Translations under genes and position numbers: made by a program
Shown: positions 33,365 to 43,935 of the stretch, one piece after another
How positions within the stretch are numbered: the first letter of the stretch is position 1
Layout: each line of letters begins with the position of its first letter
Origin: JBEIFW01 sp046081125
Lineage (GTDB): Bacteria; Actinomycetota; Acidimicrobiia; Acidimicrobiales; Ilumatobacteraceae
Reading direction: 5' to 3'
NCBI GenBank assembly: GCA_046081125.1
Contig: JBJTVH010000125.1
Span: 72,033 to 136,032 of the forward strand
DNA: 64,000 nt
The notes under the pieces: model-generated
Databases searched by the model: none
Told to the model about the DNA's origin: nothing
The model's input: the letters and a program-made list of their open reading frames with translations, nothing else

Positions 33365-34228
33365 CTAGATCCGGGTGACGGTGCGGGGGTCGGTGGGATA
33401 GCCCTTCGCGGCAACGACCGCTTCTGCCCAGGGCGTGAGCAGTTCGAGCAGCTCGTCGAAGTCGTCGCCGATCGTCTCGAGCACGCTTCGCTCCCCTGCG
33501 TCGGTCGCCCACTCGACCGCCTCTCGGAACGACACGCCGGCCGGGGTGAACTCGTTCGATGCGTCCACGATCCCCTTGTGCCGCAGCGAGGTGTAGCCCT
33601 CGTCCATCGCCTCCTCCGACCAGCCGCGGGTTCGGGTGTACACCCGAGCCGGCATCCGCCACCACAACTCGATCAACAGTTGCGCCTCGACGGGGGACAA
33701 CCCTGCGGCTGTCCACGCAGCGATGTGCGTGTCCCCCCGGTGTTCGCGCACGAGGTCACATGCTCGCCACAGGTCGCCGAGCACCGTGCCTGGCGAGCCG
33801 AGGGAACGGAGCCCGGCGAACAGCGAGCGACCCTCGAAACCGGCTGCGTCGGCGCCACGTCGTAGCAGCTCCGTCGCCCGTTGGGCGCCGGACGGGCCGG
33901 CGCCCAAGATCCGGGTCAGTGAAGCGACGGCCCCGCGCTCGCGAGCCGACAACAGCGCCGCCGGGCCAGCCTTGGCCCATGCCTCGTCGACGGCCGGTAC
34001 GACGATCGCCGGATTGAACACCCCGAAGGCACTGGCGACGACGTCACCCGGGACCCGACCCAAGCATGCTCCTCGGCTCCCGAAGTAACCCGGCCACCAT
34101 GACAACCCGTACTCCGCGTAGCCCGCCTGGGCTTCGGGCGCGAAGTACACGTTCCCGCAGATCGGCTCTACGGCATCACGGAGGCGCCTGGCGCGTTCGC
34201 GTAGGACGGCGTCGGAGAGGGTGCCCAT
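33365..34228 (-). CDS. SCO6745-family protein, copy 1 of a tandem pair
   Basis: 287 residues, paralog of the gene that follows it. Conserved segments: EPICGNVYFAPEAQAGY, PGDVVASAFGVFNPAIVVP, GRSLFAGLRSLGSPGT and YTRTRGWSEEAM. Start ATG at 34226-34228; a longer in-phase frame upstream runs into the divergent GNAT gene promoter. Eight bases separate the two paralogs. Tandem duplication followed by divergence is the simplest history; whether they form a heterodimer is open. Confidence 0.78.
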   Translation of the reverse strand: MGTLSDAVLRERARRLRDAVEPICGNVYFAPEAQAGYAEYGLSWWPGYFGSRGACLGRVPGDVVASAFGVFNPAIVVPAVDEAWAKAGPAALLSARERGAVASLTRILGAGPSGAQRATELLRRGADAAGFEGRSLFAGLRSLGSPGTVLGDLWRACDLVREHRGDTHIAAWTAAGLSPVEAQLLIELWWRMPARVYTRTRGWSEEAMDEGYTSLRHKGIVDASNEFTPAGVSFREAVEWATDAGERSVLETIGDDFDELLELLTPWAEAVVAAKGYPTDPRTVTRI

Positions 34229-34300
34229 GGACCGGACGGTACCGCTCTCCCACCTGCGGACCGGCACCCACGTCCCGGCACCCGCCGCTACGGTCGAGCG

Positions 34301-34741
34301 ATGGCCATCGTCACCGTGGACGTCGTCCGTGAGGTCACCCCCGAGTTGGTGGACGCGATCGCCCACCTGCTCCCGCAGCTCTCTCGCTCGTCGCCGGCAC
34401 CCACGGCTGGTGAACTCGCCGAGATCGTGGACTCACCGGCCACGGTGTTGTTCGTGTGCCGGGTCGATGGATCGATCGTCGGGTCGCTGACCTTGGCATT
34501 GTTCCGGATCCCGACCGGACTGCGGGCATGGATCGAGGACGTCGTCGTGGATGCAGCGGCGCGCGGCCATGGGGTGGGCGAGCAACTCAACCGGGCGGCG
34601 ATCGATGAGGCGGCGCGGCGCGGCGCCAAGACGGTCGACCTGACGTCCCGCCCGTCGCGCGAGGCCGCCAACCGCCTCTACCAGCGCCTCGGCTTCGTGG
34701 CCCGGGAGACGAACGTCTACCGCTACGACCTTGTCGACTGA
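34301..34741 (+). CDS. GNAT-family N-acetyltransferase
   Basis: 146 residues, complete GNAT fold. Motif A is EDVVVDAAARGHGVGEQL (near residue 77; the R-G-x-G-x-G/A acetyl-CoA loop is RGHGVG). Motif B ends with LYQRLGFVARETNVYRYDL. Probably acetylates a small molecule; no substrate hint. A short spacer follows to the methyltransferase ATG, so the two may form an operon. Confidence 0.87.
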   Translation: MAIVTVDVVREVTPELVDAIAHLLPQLSRSSPAPTAGELAEIVDSPATVLFVCRVDGSIVGSLTLALFRIPTGLRAWIEDVVVDAAARGHGVGEQLNRAAIDEAARRGAKTVDLTSRPSREAANRLYQRLGFVARETNVYRYDLVD

Positions 34742-34763
34742 CCCGAGGAGACCGAGCAACGGC

Positions 34764-35591
34764 ATGGAGCGACCCGTCGAGGACTACCTCGCCATCAACC
34801 GCGCGAACTGGGACTCGCGCGTACCGCACCATGTGCGCAGCTATGGCCTCGAGCGGTTCCGCACGGATCCCCGTCACCTCTCGGCGACCGTTCGTTTCGA
34901 CCTCCCTCGGCTCGGTGGCTTGTCGGGCAAGAAGGTGGTGCACCTCCAGTGCCACATCGGTGACGACACGCTGTCGCTCCACCGGCTCGGAGCGCAGGTC
35001 ACCGGGCTCGACTTCTCCGCTCCTGCACTCGATGCGGCACGCGAGTTCGCTCGAGACATCGGTGCCGACGCCGAGTGGGTCCAGGCCGACGTCTACTCGG
35101 CTGCCGAGGTGTTGCCGGCGGGTGCCTTCGACCTCGTCTACACCGGGATCGGCGCGCTCTGCTGGATCCCCACTGCGGCCCGTTGGGCGCAGGTGGTGGC
35201 CGCACTGCTCAAGCCCGGTGGCGAACTGTTCATCCGCGAAGGGCATCCCATGTTGTGGTCGCTGTGCGACCCGAGGCCCGACGGGCTCGTCACCGTCGAC
35301 TACCCCTATTTCGAGACCCAGGGTGAGGACTTCGTCGAGCAGTACAGCTACGTCGCCCACGACGAGCCGCTCGCCAGCCCGTCCCTGGTGTCGTTCAACC
35401 ATGGGCTGGCGCAGATCTTCAACGGCCTGTGGCAGGCCGGATTCGAGATCACCCTGTTCGAGGAGCACGACTCCGTGCCGTGGAACGCCCTTGGTGACTG
35501 CATGGTGATGGATGAACTCGGCGAGTGGCGTCTGAAGGAGAGGCCCGAGCGCCTCGCCGCCACCTACACGCTCCGGGCGGTGAAGCGGTGA
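34764..35591 (+). CDS. Class I SAM-dependent methyltransferase
   Basis: 275 residues. N-terminus DYLAINRANWDSRVPHH is typical of a group of actinobacterial methyltransferases. SAM motif I is VVHLQCHIGDDTLSL (near residue 58), followed by VTGLDFSAPALDAAR. The C-terminal half (EGHPMLWSL, WQAGFEITLFEEHDSVPW) forms the substrate lid. ATG 34764 with GAGGAG 13 bases upstream is chosen over a TTG that would overlap the GNAT stop. Its stop overlaps the GTG of the small cysteine-repeat gene. Confidence 0.85.
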   Translation: MERPVEDYLAINRANWDSRVPHHVRSYGLERFRTDPRHLSATVRFDLPRLGGLSGKKVVHLQCHIGDDTLSLHRLGAQVTGLDFSAPALDAAREFARDIGADAEWVQADVYSAAEVLPAGAFDLVYTGIGALCWIPTAARWAQVVAALLKPGGELFIREGHPMLWSLCDPRPDGLVTVDYPYFETQGEDFVEQYSYVAHDEPLASPSLVSFNHGLAQIFNGLWQAGFEITLFEEHDSVPWNALGDCMVMDELGEWRLKERPERLAATYTLRAVKR

Positions 35592-35881
35592 CCGGCCCGG
35601 TGGCACTGCCTGGCAACGTGGCCGTTGCTGGCGCCGCCGCGACCAGCGGCAGCGTTGCGGTGGCGGGTTCGGTCGCCACCGCAGGGAGCGTCGGGGTTCG
35701 CGGCAGCGTGCTCACCTTCTTCGGTGTCGCCATCACCCGCTGCATTGCGACCTTCGCCTGTCTGCGCTGCACCCGCTGCATCGCCTGCGTCGGATGTGTC
35801 GACTGCGTGGACTGTGTCGGATGCGTGGGCTGCGTCGGCCTTCGCGGCGCTGTCGGTGCCCGCAACGTCCGGGCTCGTTGA
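35588..35881 (+). CDS. Small cysteine-repeat protein with GxV strand repeats
   Basis: 97 residues; no name I can assign with confidence. The first half repeats a G-x-V-x-V-x-G pattern (NVAVAG, GSVAVAGSVATAGSVGVRGSV), as in beta-solenoid coils. The second half has ten cysteines, nine of them spaced exactly every third residue (ACLRCTRCIACVGC...). Similar C-x-x-C ladders exist in uncharacterised bacterial proteins, sometimes mis-annotated as caltractin. A metal-cluster or disulfide ladder is possible. GTG start in a GTGA overlap with the methyltransferase supports translation. The 3' end faces the lytic transglycosylase gene 16 bases away. Confidence 0.65.
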   Translation: MTGPVALPGNVAVAGAAATSGSVAVAGSVATAGSVGVRGSVLTFFGVAITRCIATFACLRCTRCIACVGCVDCVDCVGCVGCVGLRGAVGARNVRAR

Positions 35882-35897
35882 CGACGCAACGATCGGT

Positions 35898-36893
35898 TTA
35901 GGCCCGGTCCTGTGGGTGGTCCCGCAGGTAGGTCGCAGCGTCGATCGGAGCGTCGGCGGCGTACCCGACTGGTAACCGGACCAAACCGGCCGAGGTGTCC
36001 CAGAAGACCTGCCAGGCGTGGTACCCGCGATAGGCCCGTTCGTCGGCGGCGAGCACGGCTGCGTACGCCGTCACCATGGCGAGGTACCGGCGGTTCGGGT
36101 TGTACCCCAGGATGGCCTTGGTCATGTCGGCCGGGCCGCCACGCCGGCGCAGGTAGGCCGCTGCGCCGAGGATAGCGTCGCGGTCGTTCCACGGGTCACC
36201 CGTGCAGCATTCGGTCCACGTCGAGGGCAGGAATTGCATCGGGCCGACTGCGCCAGCGGAGGACACGCCGACGATCCGGCCCATGCGGGTCTCGACGAGA
36301 TTGATCGCCGCCAGGTACTGCCAGCCGATGCCGGTGCGTGCCTCGGCTTCGCGGTAGTAGCCGAGCAACTCGGCCGCCGGTCGTGGCTCTTGAATCCGCC
36401 AAACCGGCAAAGTCGAGCCGGCCGGTCCGGGCGGCACGTCCGGGGGCGCGAGCCGGGCAGCGAGGTTCTGTTCGAACGGGAACCGCACGTCATCGGGCAC
36501 GAGGGCACGGACCGACTCGACCAGGGCCGGTCGTGACCCGAGTCGGCTGTAGCCCAACTGCAGTCGCCGTCCTGCTGCGGTGGCGCCGGCGGGATCGACG
36601 GCGGGGTCTCGCACGGCGCGTTCGGCCTCGACCAGATACCGCGCAAGCGCACCCGGTTCCTCGGGGACTGCAGCGAACACGCCGGCGGGCGCGCTCGAGG
36701 ACACCGCCGCCGTGGCCACTGCCAGAGCGGCCCCACTCGAACTCGCAGCGTTCGGCGCCGTCGGCGAGACGTCGGGTGACTCGGTGGTGGCGCACGCCGC
36801 AATGGCGACCGCCGCGAGCACGGCGAGCGCAGCCGGCGAGGAGAGCCGCCGTCGCCCCGCCGGCGGCCGCACCTCGGGTGATCCGTCGTTCAC
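35898..36893 (-). CDS. Lytic transglycosylase-like lipoprotein (SLT fold)
   Basis: 331 residues. Signal peptide with lipobox IAAC near residue 34 (AVLAAVAIAAC), a disordered alanine/serine linker, then an SLT-type domain from about residue 180. Catalytic glutamate sits in NLVETRMGRI and the partner motif is GAVGPMQFLPSTWTE, followed by ILGAAAYLRRRG and AILGYNPNRRYLAMV. Expected to cleave the glycan strand of peptidoglycan outside the membrane. GTG start at 36891-36893 overlaps the HEAT-repeat gene stop (GTGA). Confidence 0.87.
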   Translation of the reverse strand: MNDGSPEVRPPAGRRRLSSPAALAVLAAVAIAACATTESPDVSPTAPNAASSSGAALAVATAAVSSSAPAGVFAAVPEEPGALARYLVEAERAVRDPAVDPAGATAAGRRLQLGYSRLGSRPALVESVRALVPDDVRFPFEQNLAARLAPPDVPPGPAGSTLPVWRIQEPRPAAELLGYYREAEARTGIGWQYLAAINLVETRMGRIVGVSSAGAVGPMQFLPSTWTECCTGDPWNDRDAILGAAAYLRRRGGPADMTKAILGYNPNRRYLAMVTAYAAVLAADERAYRGYHAWQVFWDTSAGLVRLPVGYAADAPIDAATYLRDHPQDRA

Positions 36894-37462
36894 GCCAGGT
36901 CCTCGGCCGCCTGCCGGACCTGCCAATCCCGGTCCTGGCGCGCCCGCTCGAGCGCAGCGTCCACCAGAGGCCCGTCGAACGGGGCGAGCGCGAGCACCGC
37001 CCGACGTCGCACGGCCGGTTTGTCCTCACACGCCGAGAGGATCGCCTCGAGGCCCCGATCGTCGCCGATCGCGCCCAGCGCAGCGACGGCCGCTTCCCGT
37101 ACCAGCGCATCGCGGTGGCCGGTCGCAAGTTCGGTCAGGGTCGGCACCGGATCGGTCCGCTCCTGCTCGCCGCAGGCCCAGCACGCCATCTCGACCACAG
37201 CGGGGTCCGGGTCGGCGAGCAGCGCCCCGAGCCCGATCGCGGGCCGTCGGGCGGCGAGTTCGGCGGCACGACGGCGCACGACGGCCGATGGGTCCGTAAG
37301 GGCAGCCTCGAGCGTGGCGTCGTCGAGGGCGCCGAGGCGATCGAGTGCACCGAGTGCAGTGGCGCGCACCGGCGGTTCCGATGCGCGAAGCCCTTGCCGC
37401 GCGGTGGCGATGTCGCCGCGGTGTCCAGCCTCGGCGACGGCTCGCCGGCTCGGCGTCGTCAC
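36890..37462 (-). CDS. HEAT-repeat protein
   Basis: 190 residues made of about five HEAT-like helical pairs (DPSAVVRRRAAELAARRPA, DPDPAVVEMACWACGEQ, HRDALVREAAVAALGAIGDD, KPAVRRRAVLALAPFDG). Such solenoids are protein-binding scaffolds; partner unknown. A pair of cysteines (CWACGE) stands in the third repeat. GTG start at 37460-37462 overlaps the upstream membrane gene's stop, and its own stop overlaps the transglycosylase start, so the three are coupled. Confidence 0.75.
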   Translation of the reverse strand: MTTPSRRAVAEAGHRGDIATARQGLRASEPPVRATALGALDRLGALDDATLEAALTDPSAVVRRRAAELAARRPAIGLGALLADPDPAVVEMACWACGEQERTDPVPTLTELATGHRDALVREAAVAALGAIGDDRGLEAILSACEDKPAVRRRAVLALAPFDGPLVDAALERARQDRDWQVRQAAEDLA

Positions 37463-37776
37463 GAGGTCACGGCGCTCGTCAGCGCGACGAGCACCGCGGC
37501 GGCGAGCGCCCCGACGATGACGGCAATGACGACGCCGGCGACGACGCTCACGGAACCGAGGCCGACGAGCGCCAGCATCCGCCGCCACAGGGGCGTTCGC
37601 CGGGCGAGCATCGCCGGGCGCTGGACGACCGGTCGGACGGCCGGCGCCCGACCACCCGGGCCGCGTGGGGTCACGGCTCGCTCTCTGACAGGCTTGCGCC
37701 GATCGATGGCGATCAGTGTCGCCAGCGCAACGACCGCAACGACGATCGCAGGGACGGTGATGGCGGACGAAGACAC
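37459..37776 (-). CDS. Small membrane protein, two predicted transmembrane segments
   Basis: 105 residues, family not recognised. Hydrophobic segments at about residues 6-22 (ITVPAIVVAVVALATLIAI) and 72-100 (SVSVVAGVVIAVIVGALAAAVLV) are joined by a basic, proline-rich loop. GTG at 37774-37776 is the likely start and would overlap the divergent protease start region by 17 bases. The GTGA junction with the HEAT-repeat gene supports it being real. Composition is otherwise low-complexity, so confidence is moderate. Confidence 0.5.
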   Translation of the reverse strand: MSSSAITVPAIVVAVVALATLIAIDRRKPVRERAVTPRGPGGRAPAVRPVVQRPAMLARRTPLWRRMLALVGLGSVSVVAGVVIAVIVGALAAAVLVALTSAVTS

Positions 37777-38962
37777 CTGGGCGGGCAGCGTACCGAGCCC
37801 ACCTGCGCCGCCCGTGTCACGACGCGCGCCCTGGTGGGCAATGGTGTCGGTCGCCCTTGCGGCGGTGATGCCCGTCGGGGTGCTCGTCCTGTCGGTCCTC
37901 GGCCCGCCCAGCGAGGTGCGTGCCACGCGCAGCGATCCCGGCACCACCGAGGAAATCGTCTACGGCTACGCCATCGTGCCCGGGGACGCCGCCGGTACCG
38001 AGGGTCGCGTCCGGGTTACCGGCAGACCGGCGTTCGACAGCGCCGGTGACGTGCTATTCGTGACGGTCTCGATCCCCTCGCTGTCGTGGCTCGATCGGCT
38101 CGTGCTCCGTGACGCCGACCCCCGGGTGGTCGACTTGTTGACGGCCCGCGACCTGCTCGGCGACCGCACTCCGGAACAGGAGCGCAAGGAGAACCTGCGC
38201 CTCATGGGCGACTCCAAGCGGCTCGCGACCTACGTCGCGATGCGGACCCTGGGGATCGACGTGCCGGTGCGCGACGGCGGCGTGCAGATCGACCGGATCG
38301 CCTGCGAGGAGGCGGCAGCCGACGGGTCGACGTGCGCCCGCGAGGCGCCCGCCGGTCGCGTCCTGCAGAAGAACGATCTGATCGTCGCCATCGAGGGCCG
38401 ACCGGTGCACCTGGTGCCCGATCTGCCGTCGGCGATCGCAGGTCGGGCTCCGGGCGACGTCGTCGAGGTGACGGTGCTGCGAGGCTCGACCACGGGAACC
38501 GACGGGCAGCGGCTGACCGTGCCGGTGACCCTCATCCGCTCCGGCGACCGCACCATCCTCGGGATCCGGCCCAAGCCGTTGCCGCCCGGCTCGATCCGCT
38601 TCGAGTTCCCCTTCGAGGTCGACATCGCAACCGGTGCGGTCGGCGGGCCGTCCGCCGGCCTTCCATTCACCCTGGCCGTGCTCGATCGGCTCACCGAAGG
38701 CGAACTCACCGGTGGCCGGCTCGTTGCGGCGACCGGCGAGATCGATCCGACCGGCGCGATCGGCGAGATCGGCGGCCTGGCCCAGAAGACCCAGGCCGTC
38801 CTTCGCTCTGGAGCGTCGGTGTTCCTCGTGCCGCGATCCCAGGCCCAAGAGGCACTCGCCATCGCAGCGGGGACGACGCTCGAGGTCGTGCCGGTCCGCA
38901 CGATCACCGACGCGCTCGACGCCTTGGCAGCGCGAGGCGGAGTCCGGTTGCCGGCGGCCTGA
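37760..38962 (+). CDS. Lon-like PDZ-domain serine protease (Rv3194c type)
   Basis: 400 residues: an N-terminal membrane anchor (VSVALAAVMPVGVLVLSVLG, about 30-50), a PDZ domain around residues 185-265 (GRVLQKNDLIVAIEGRPV) and a C-terminal Lon proteolytic domain. The Ser-Lys dyad is S298 in GGPSAGLP and K343 in GLAQKTQAV, 45 residues apart as in Lon. The order matches mycobacterial Rv3194c, which also lies near a UPF0182 gene as here. The ATG at 37760 overlaps the divergent gene's start; GTG 37814 is an alternative. Substrates unknown; active site faces outside. Confidence 0.87.
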   Translation: MADEDTWAGSVPSPPAPPVSRRAPWWAMVSVALAAVMPVGVLVLSVLGPPSEVRATRSDPGTTEEIVYGYAIVPGDAAGTEGRVRVTGRPAFDSAGDVLFVTVSIPSLSWLDRLVLRDADPRVVDLLTARDLLGDRTPEQERKENLRLMGDSKRLATYVAMRTLGIDVPVRDGGVQIDRIACEEAAADGSTCAREAPAGRVLQKNDLIVAIEGRPVHLVPDLPSAIAGRAPGDVVEVTVLRGSTTGTDGQRLTVPVTLIRSGDRTILGIRPKPLPPGSIRFEFPFEVDIATGAVGGPSAGLPFTLAVLDRLTEGELTGGRLVAATGEIDPTGAIGEIGGLAQKTQAVLRSGASVFLVPRSQAQEALAIAAGTTLEVVPVRTITDALDALAARGGVRLPAA

Positions 38963-39007
38963 TCGAGGCTCCCCGATTTTGCGGCGGCGCCGACGTAAGT
39001 TGATGCG

Positions 39008-40891
<1,884 letters not shown>

Positions 40892-40928
40892 CCGGTCGTC
40901 GGCGCACGATGGCCTCTAACCTCGGCCT

Positions 40929-43925
40929 GTGCGCGTCCCCTCGGACACACCGGCCCCTCGTCGTCGTCGACGTAGCGCAGCGGCGAAGTCCAACAAAGGA
41001 CGCATTGCGCTGATCGTCGTCGTCGGGTTCGTCGTGCTGCTGTTCCTCTCGAGTCAAGCCATCGCCCGCTTCTACACCGACTACCTCTGGTTCGATTCAC
41101 TCGGCCGGGTCGACGTGTTCCGGGGCGTGCTGCTCAATCAGATCCTCCTCGCCGTCGTGTTCACCGTTGCCGCGGCGATCCTGCTCGTCGTCAACCTGGC
41201 GATCGCCGATCGCCTCGCGCCGCGGGAGCGTGGTTCGGGGCCCGAGGAACAACTGATCGCCCGCTACCGCTCGCTGATGCGAAAGCGTCGCTGGGTGCTC
41301 TGGCTGGTGGCGGGCATCGTCTTCGGTGTCCTCGCGGGTGTCCCGGTCTCGGGTCGCTGGCAGGAATGGTTGCTGTTCCGCAACGCCGTCGACTTCGGCG
41401 TCGACGACGCCCAGTTCGGTGTCGACGTCGGGTTCTACGTCTTCCGGCTTCCCTTCCTGTCGTTCGTGGTCGACTGGTTGTTCGCCGTGACGGTGGTGGC
41501 CCTGCTGATCACGACTGTCAGCCACTACCTCAACGGCGGTATCCGCCTGCAGACGGGCGGGCGCCGGGTCACCGCCCAGGTCAAGCTCCATCTGTCCGTG
41601 CTCCTCGCCCTGCTCGCGCTGCTCAAGGCGGCGGCGTACTGGCTCGACCACTACCGATTGACCACGTCGCAGCGGGGTGCGGTCGACGGGGCGGCCTACA
41701 CCGACGTCAACGCCCAGCTTCCGGCGACCTACCTGCTGATCCTCATCTCGATCCTCGCCGCCGTCCTGCTCATCATCAACGTCTGGCAGCGAGGGTGGCG
41801 GCTGCCGGTGATCGCGGTCGGCCTGTGGGCCGTCGTCGCCGCAGTGGCCGGTACGGCGTACCCGTCGGTCTTGCAACGCCTGTACGTCGAAGGGCGGCGC
41901 TCGGAACTCGAACGGCCCTTCGTCCAACGCAACATCGAAGCGACCCGCCTCGCCGACGGGGTCGACGTCTCCACCGGGCTCACGCGCGATGCGTTCGCCG
42001 CCGGCCAGGTCAGCGCCGAGAAGGTCCGCGCATCGAGCGCCGGGCTGGCGTCCACTCGGCTGCTCGATCCCGACCGGGTGATCGACACGTTCCGCAACAC
42101 CCAGACCCGCGAGCGCTTCTACCAGTTCAATTCGCTGGATCTCGACCGCTACGTGATCGACGGCAAGCTGACCCCGGTCGTGATCGGGGCGCGTGAACTG
42201 CGCGTCGAGGGTCAGGAATCAGGTTGGGAGAACCGTCACCTCGCCTACACGGCCGGCTACGGCGTTGCGATCGCCCCAGCGAACCGGATCGGTTCCGACG
42301 GGCGTCCCGCTGTGCTCGAACCCGGCGCCAGTGGACCGAAGCTCGATCAGCCGATGATCTACTTCGGCGAGAACCTGCCGTCTTACGCCATCGTCGGCAC
42401 GCGCCGCGCCGAAGGCGAAAAGACGCTCGACACCACGCAGGTCGTCCGTTACGAGGGATCCGGTGGGGTTCGCCTCGATTCACCGGTGAAGCGGGCGGCC
42501 TTCGCGCTGCGCTTCGGCGAGTGGAACATCTTCGCTTCCGGCCTGATCACCGACACGTCGCGGATCCTGCACGAGCGCGACGTGCGGGATCGGGCCCGCA
42601 CCCTCGCACCGTTCCTCGCATTCGACTCCAACCCGTACCCGGTCGTCGTCGGCGGGCGCGTCCAGTGGGTGATCGATGCCTACACGACGACCGACCGCTA
42701 CCCGTACGCCCAGCAGGCCGACACGAGCGACCAACCGGACCGCAGCGACCTGCGGCGCCCGTTCAACTACGTCCGCAACTCCGTGAAGGCTGTGGTCGAC
42801 GCCTATGAGGGTTCGGTCGCGTTCTACATTTCGGATCCGACGGACCCGTTGGTGCGGGCCTATCAGCGGGCCTTCCCCGAGCTGTTCACGTCCATGACGC
42901 AGGCCTCTGCGGAGCTGACGGCGCACTTCCGGTACCCGGCCGACCTGTTCCACGTGCAGACCATGATGTGGGGCCGCTACCACGTCGACGACCCGGTGCG
43001 CTTTCTCGACGGCAACCTCACCTGGAACCCGGCCCAATCGGTCCCGTTCTCCCAGGACGGCGACCGTCAGGCCGTGGCAGCGCCGACGTTGCCGGGCGGG
43101 ACGATCACCTCGTCGGGCCGCCGGCCGCGCACTGCGCCGTCGTGGGCGGTCATGCAGCTGCCGGGCCGGGAAGCGCCGGAGTTCGTCGTCTGGCGGAGCT
43201 TCGAGTTGCGTGATCCGAACGACGCCCGTAAGGAACTGAAGGCGATGATGGTGGCCTCGCTCGACGAGGCGATGCGCCCACGGCTGCGTGTGCTGGAGAT
43301 GCCCGACCCGTCGCCGGACGGTCCGGCGATCGTCGACTCCGACATCCGAAAGACCTTCGCCCAGGAACTGTCGTTGCTCGACCAGCGGGGGAGCCGGGTC
43401 GAGTTCGGGGCGCTGCAGGCGGTGCCGGTCGGCGACGGGCTGGTGTGGGTACGCCCGTGGTTCGTCCGGGCCGAGGGCGGCACCCAGGTGCCGGAGTTGC
43501 AGTACGTCACCGTGACGGTCGGCAAGTCGTCGAAGCGGGGCCGCACCCTCGAAGAAGCCCTCCAACAGGCCTTCGCCATCGATCCCGGGTTCACCACCGT
43601 GGTCGCTTCTTCCGGGGGTGCGGGCGGCGGGGGAACCGGAGGTGGCGGAGGCACGGTGACGCCGACGCCGACGCCGACCACGGTGACGACGGTCCCGTCC
43701 CCGACGACGACGGTCGCGCCGGCGGGCTCGGTCGAGGAGTTGCTGGCACAGGCCGATCGGCTTTTCCAGGAAGCCCAGCGCGCCTACCAGCAGGGTGATT
43801 TGACGGGGTGGAAGCAGAAGCTGGAGGCCGCCTACGAGCGTGCGGCCCAAGCGGCGTCGCAGGCGATCGGGCGGCCGGTCACCGCACGACCGCCGACGAG
43901 CCCGTCGACGACCGTGGGCGCCTGA
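40929..43925 (+). CDS. UPF0182 family membrane protein
   Basis: 998 residues, a normal length for this actinobacterial family (Rv3193c type). About seven membrane segments lie in residues 25-340 (IALIVVVGFVVLLFLSS; WVLWLVAGIVFGVLAGVPVSG). The large remaining part is extracytoplasmic, with the characteristic stretches YRLTTSQRGAVDGAAYTDV and TMMWGRYHVDDP. A threonine/proline-rich linker precedes a C-terminal helix. Function unknown. The pairing with the Lon-like PDZ protease is conserved in mycobacteria, which suggests a shared process at the cell envelope. Start is GTG 40929. Confidence 0.92.
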   Translation: MRVPSDTPAPRRRRRSAAAKSNKGRIALIVVVGFVVLLFLSSQAIARFYTDYLWFDSLGRVDVFRGVLLNQILLAVVFTVAAAILLVVNLAIADRLAPRERGSGPEEQLIARYRSLMRKRRWVLWLVAGIVFGVLAGVPVSGRWQEWLLFRNAVDFGVDDAQFGVDVGFYVFRLPFLSFVVDWLFAVTVVALLITTVSHYLNGGIRLQTGGRRVTAQVKLHLSVLLALLALLKAAAYWLDHYRLTTSQRGAVDGAAYTDVNAQLPATYLLILISILAAVLLIINVWQRGWRLPVIAVGLWAVVAAVAGTAYPSVLQRLYVEGRRSELERPFVQRNIEATRLADGVDVSTGLTRDAFAAGQVSAEKVRASSAGLASTRLLDPDRVIDTFRNTQTRERFYQFNSLDLDRYVIDGKLTPVVIGARELRVEGQESGWENRHLAYTAGYGVAIAPANRIGSDGRPAVLEPGASGPKLDQPMIYFGENLPSYAIVGTRRAEGEKTLDTTQVVRYEGSGGVRLDSPVKRAAFALRFGEWNIFASGLITDTSRILHERDVRDRARTLAPFLAFDSNPYPVVVGGRVQWVIDAYTTTDRYPYAQQADTSDQPDRSDLRRPFNYVRNSVKAVVDAYEGSVAFYISDPTDPLVRAYQRAFPELFTSMTQASAELTAHFRYPADLFHVQTMMWGRYHVDDPVRFLDGNLTWNPAQSVPFSQDGDRQAVAAPTLPGGTITSSGRRPRTAPSWAVMQLPGREAPEFVVWRSFELRDPNDARKELKAMMVASLDEAMRPRLRVLEMPDPSPDGPAIVDSDIRKTFAQELSLLDQRGSRVEFGALQAVPVGDGLVWVRPWFVRAEGGTQVPELQYVTVTVGKSSKRGRTLEEALQQAFAIDPGFTTVVASSGGAGGGGTGGGGGTVTPTPTPTTVTTVPSPTTTVAPAGSVEELLAQADRLFQEAQRAYQQGDLTGWKQKLEAAYERAAQAASQAIGRPVTARPPTSPSTTVGA

Positions 43926-43935
43926 TCGTCGCCGG

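Noticed and set aside
42480..43850. 456-codon minus frame across the UPF0182 3' part
   Set aside because: Arg/Asp/Gly-rich shadow; UPF0182 homology continues throughout on the plus strand.
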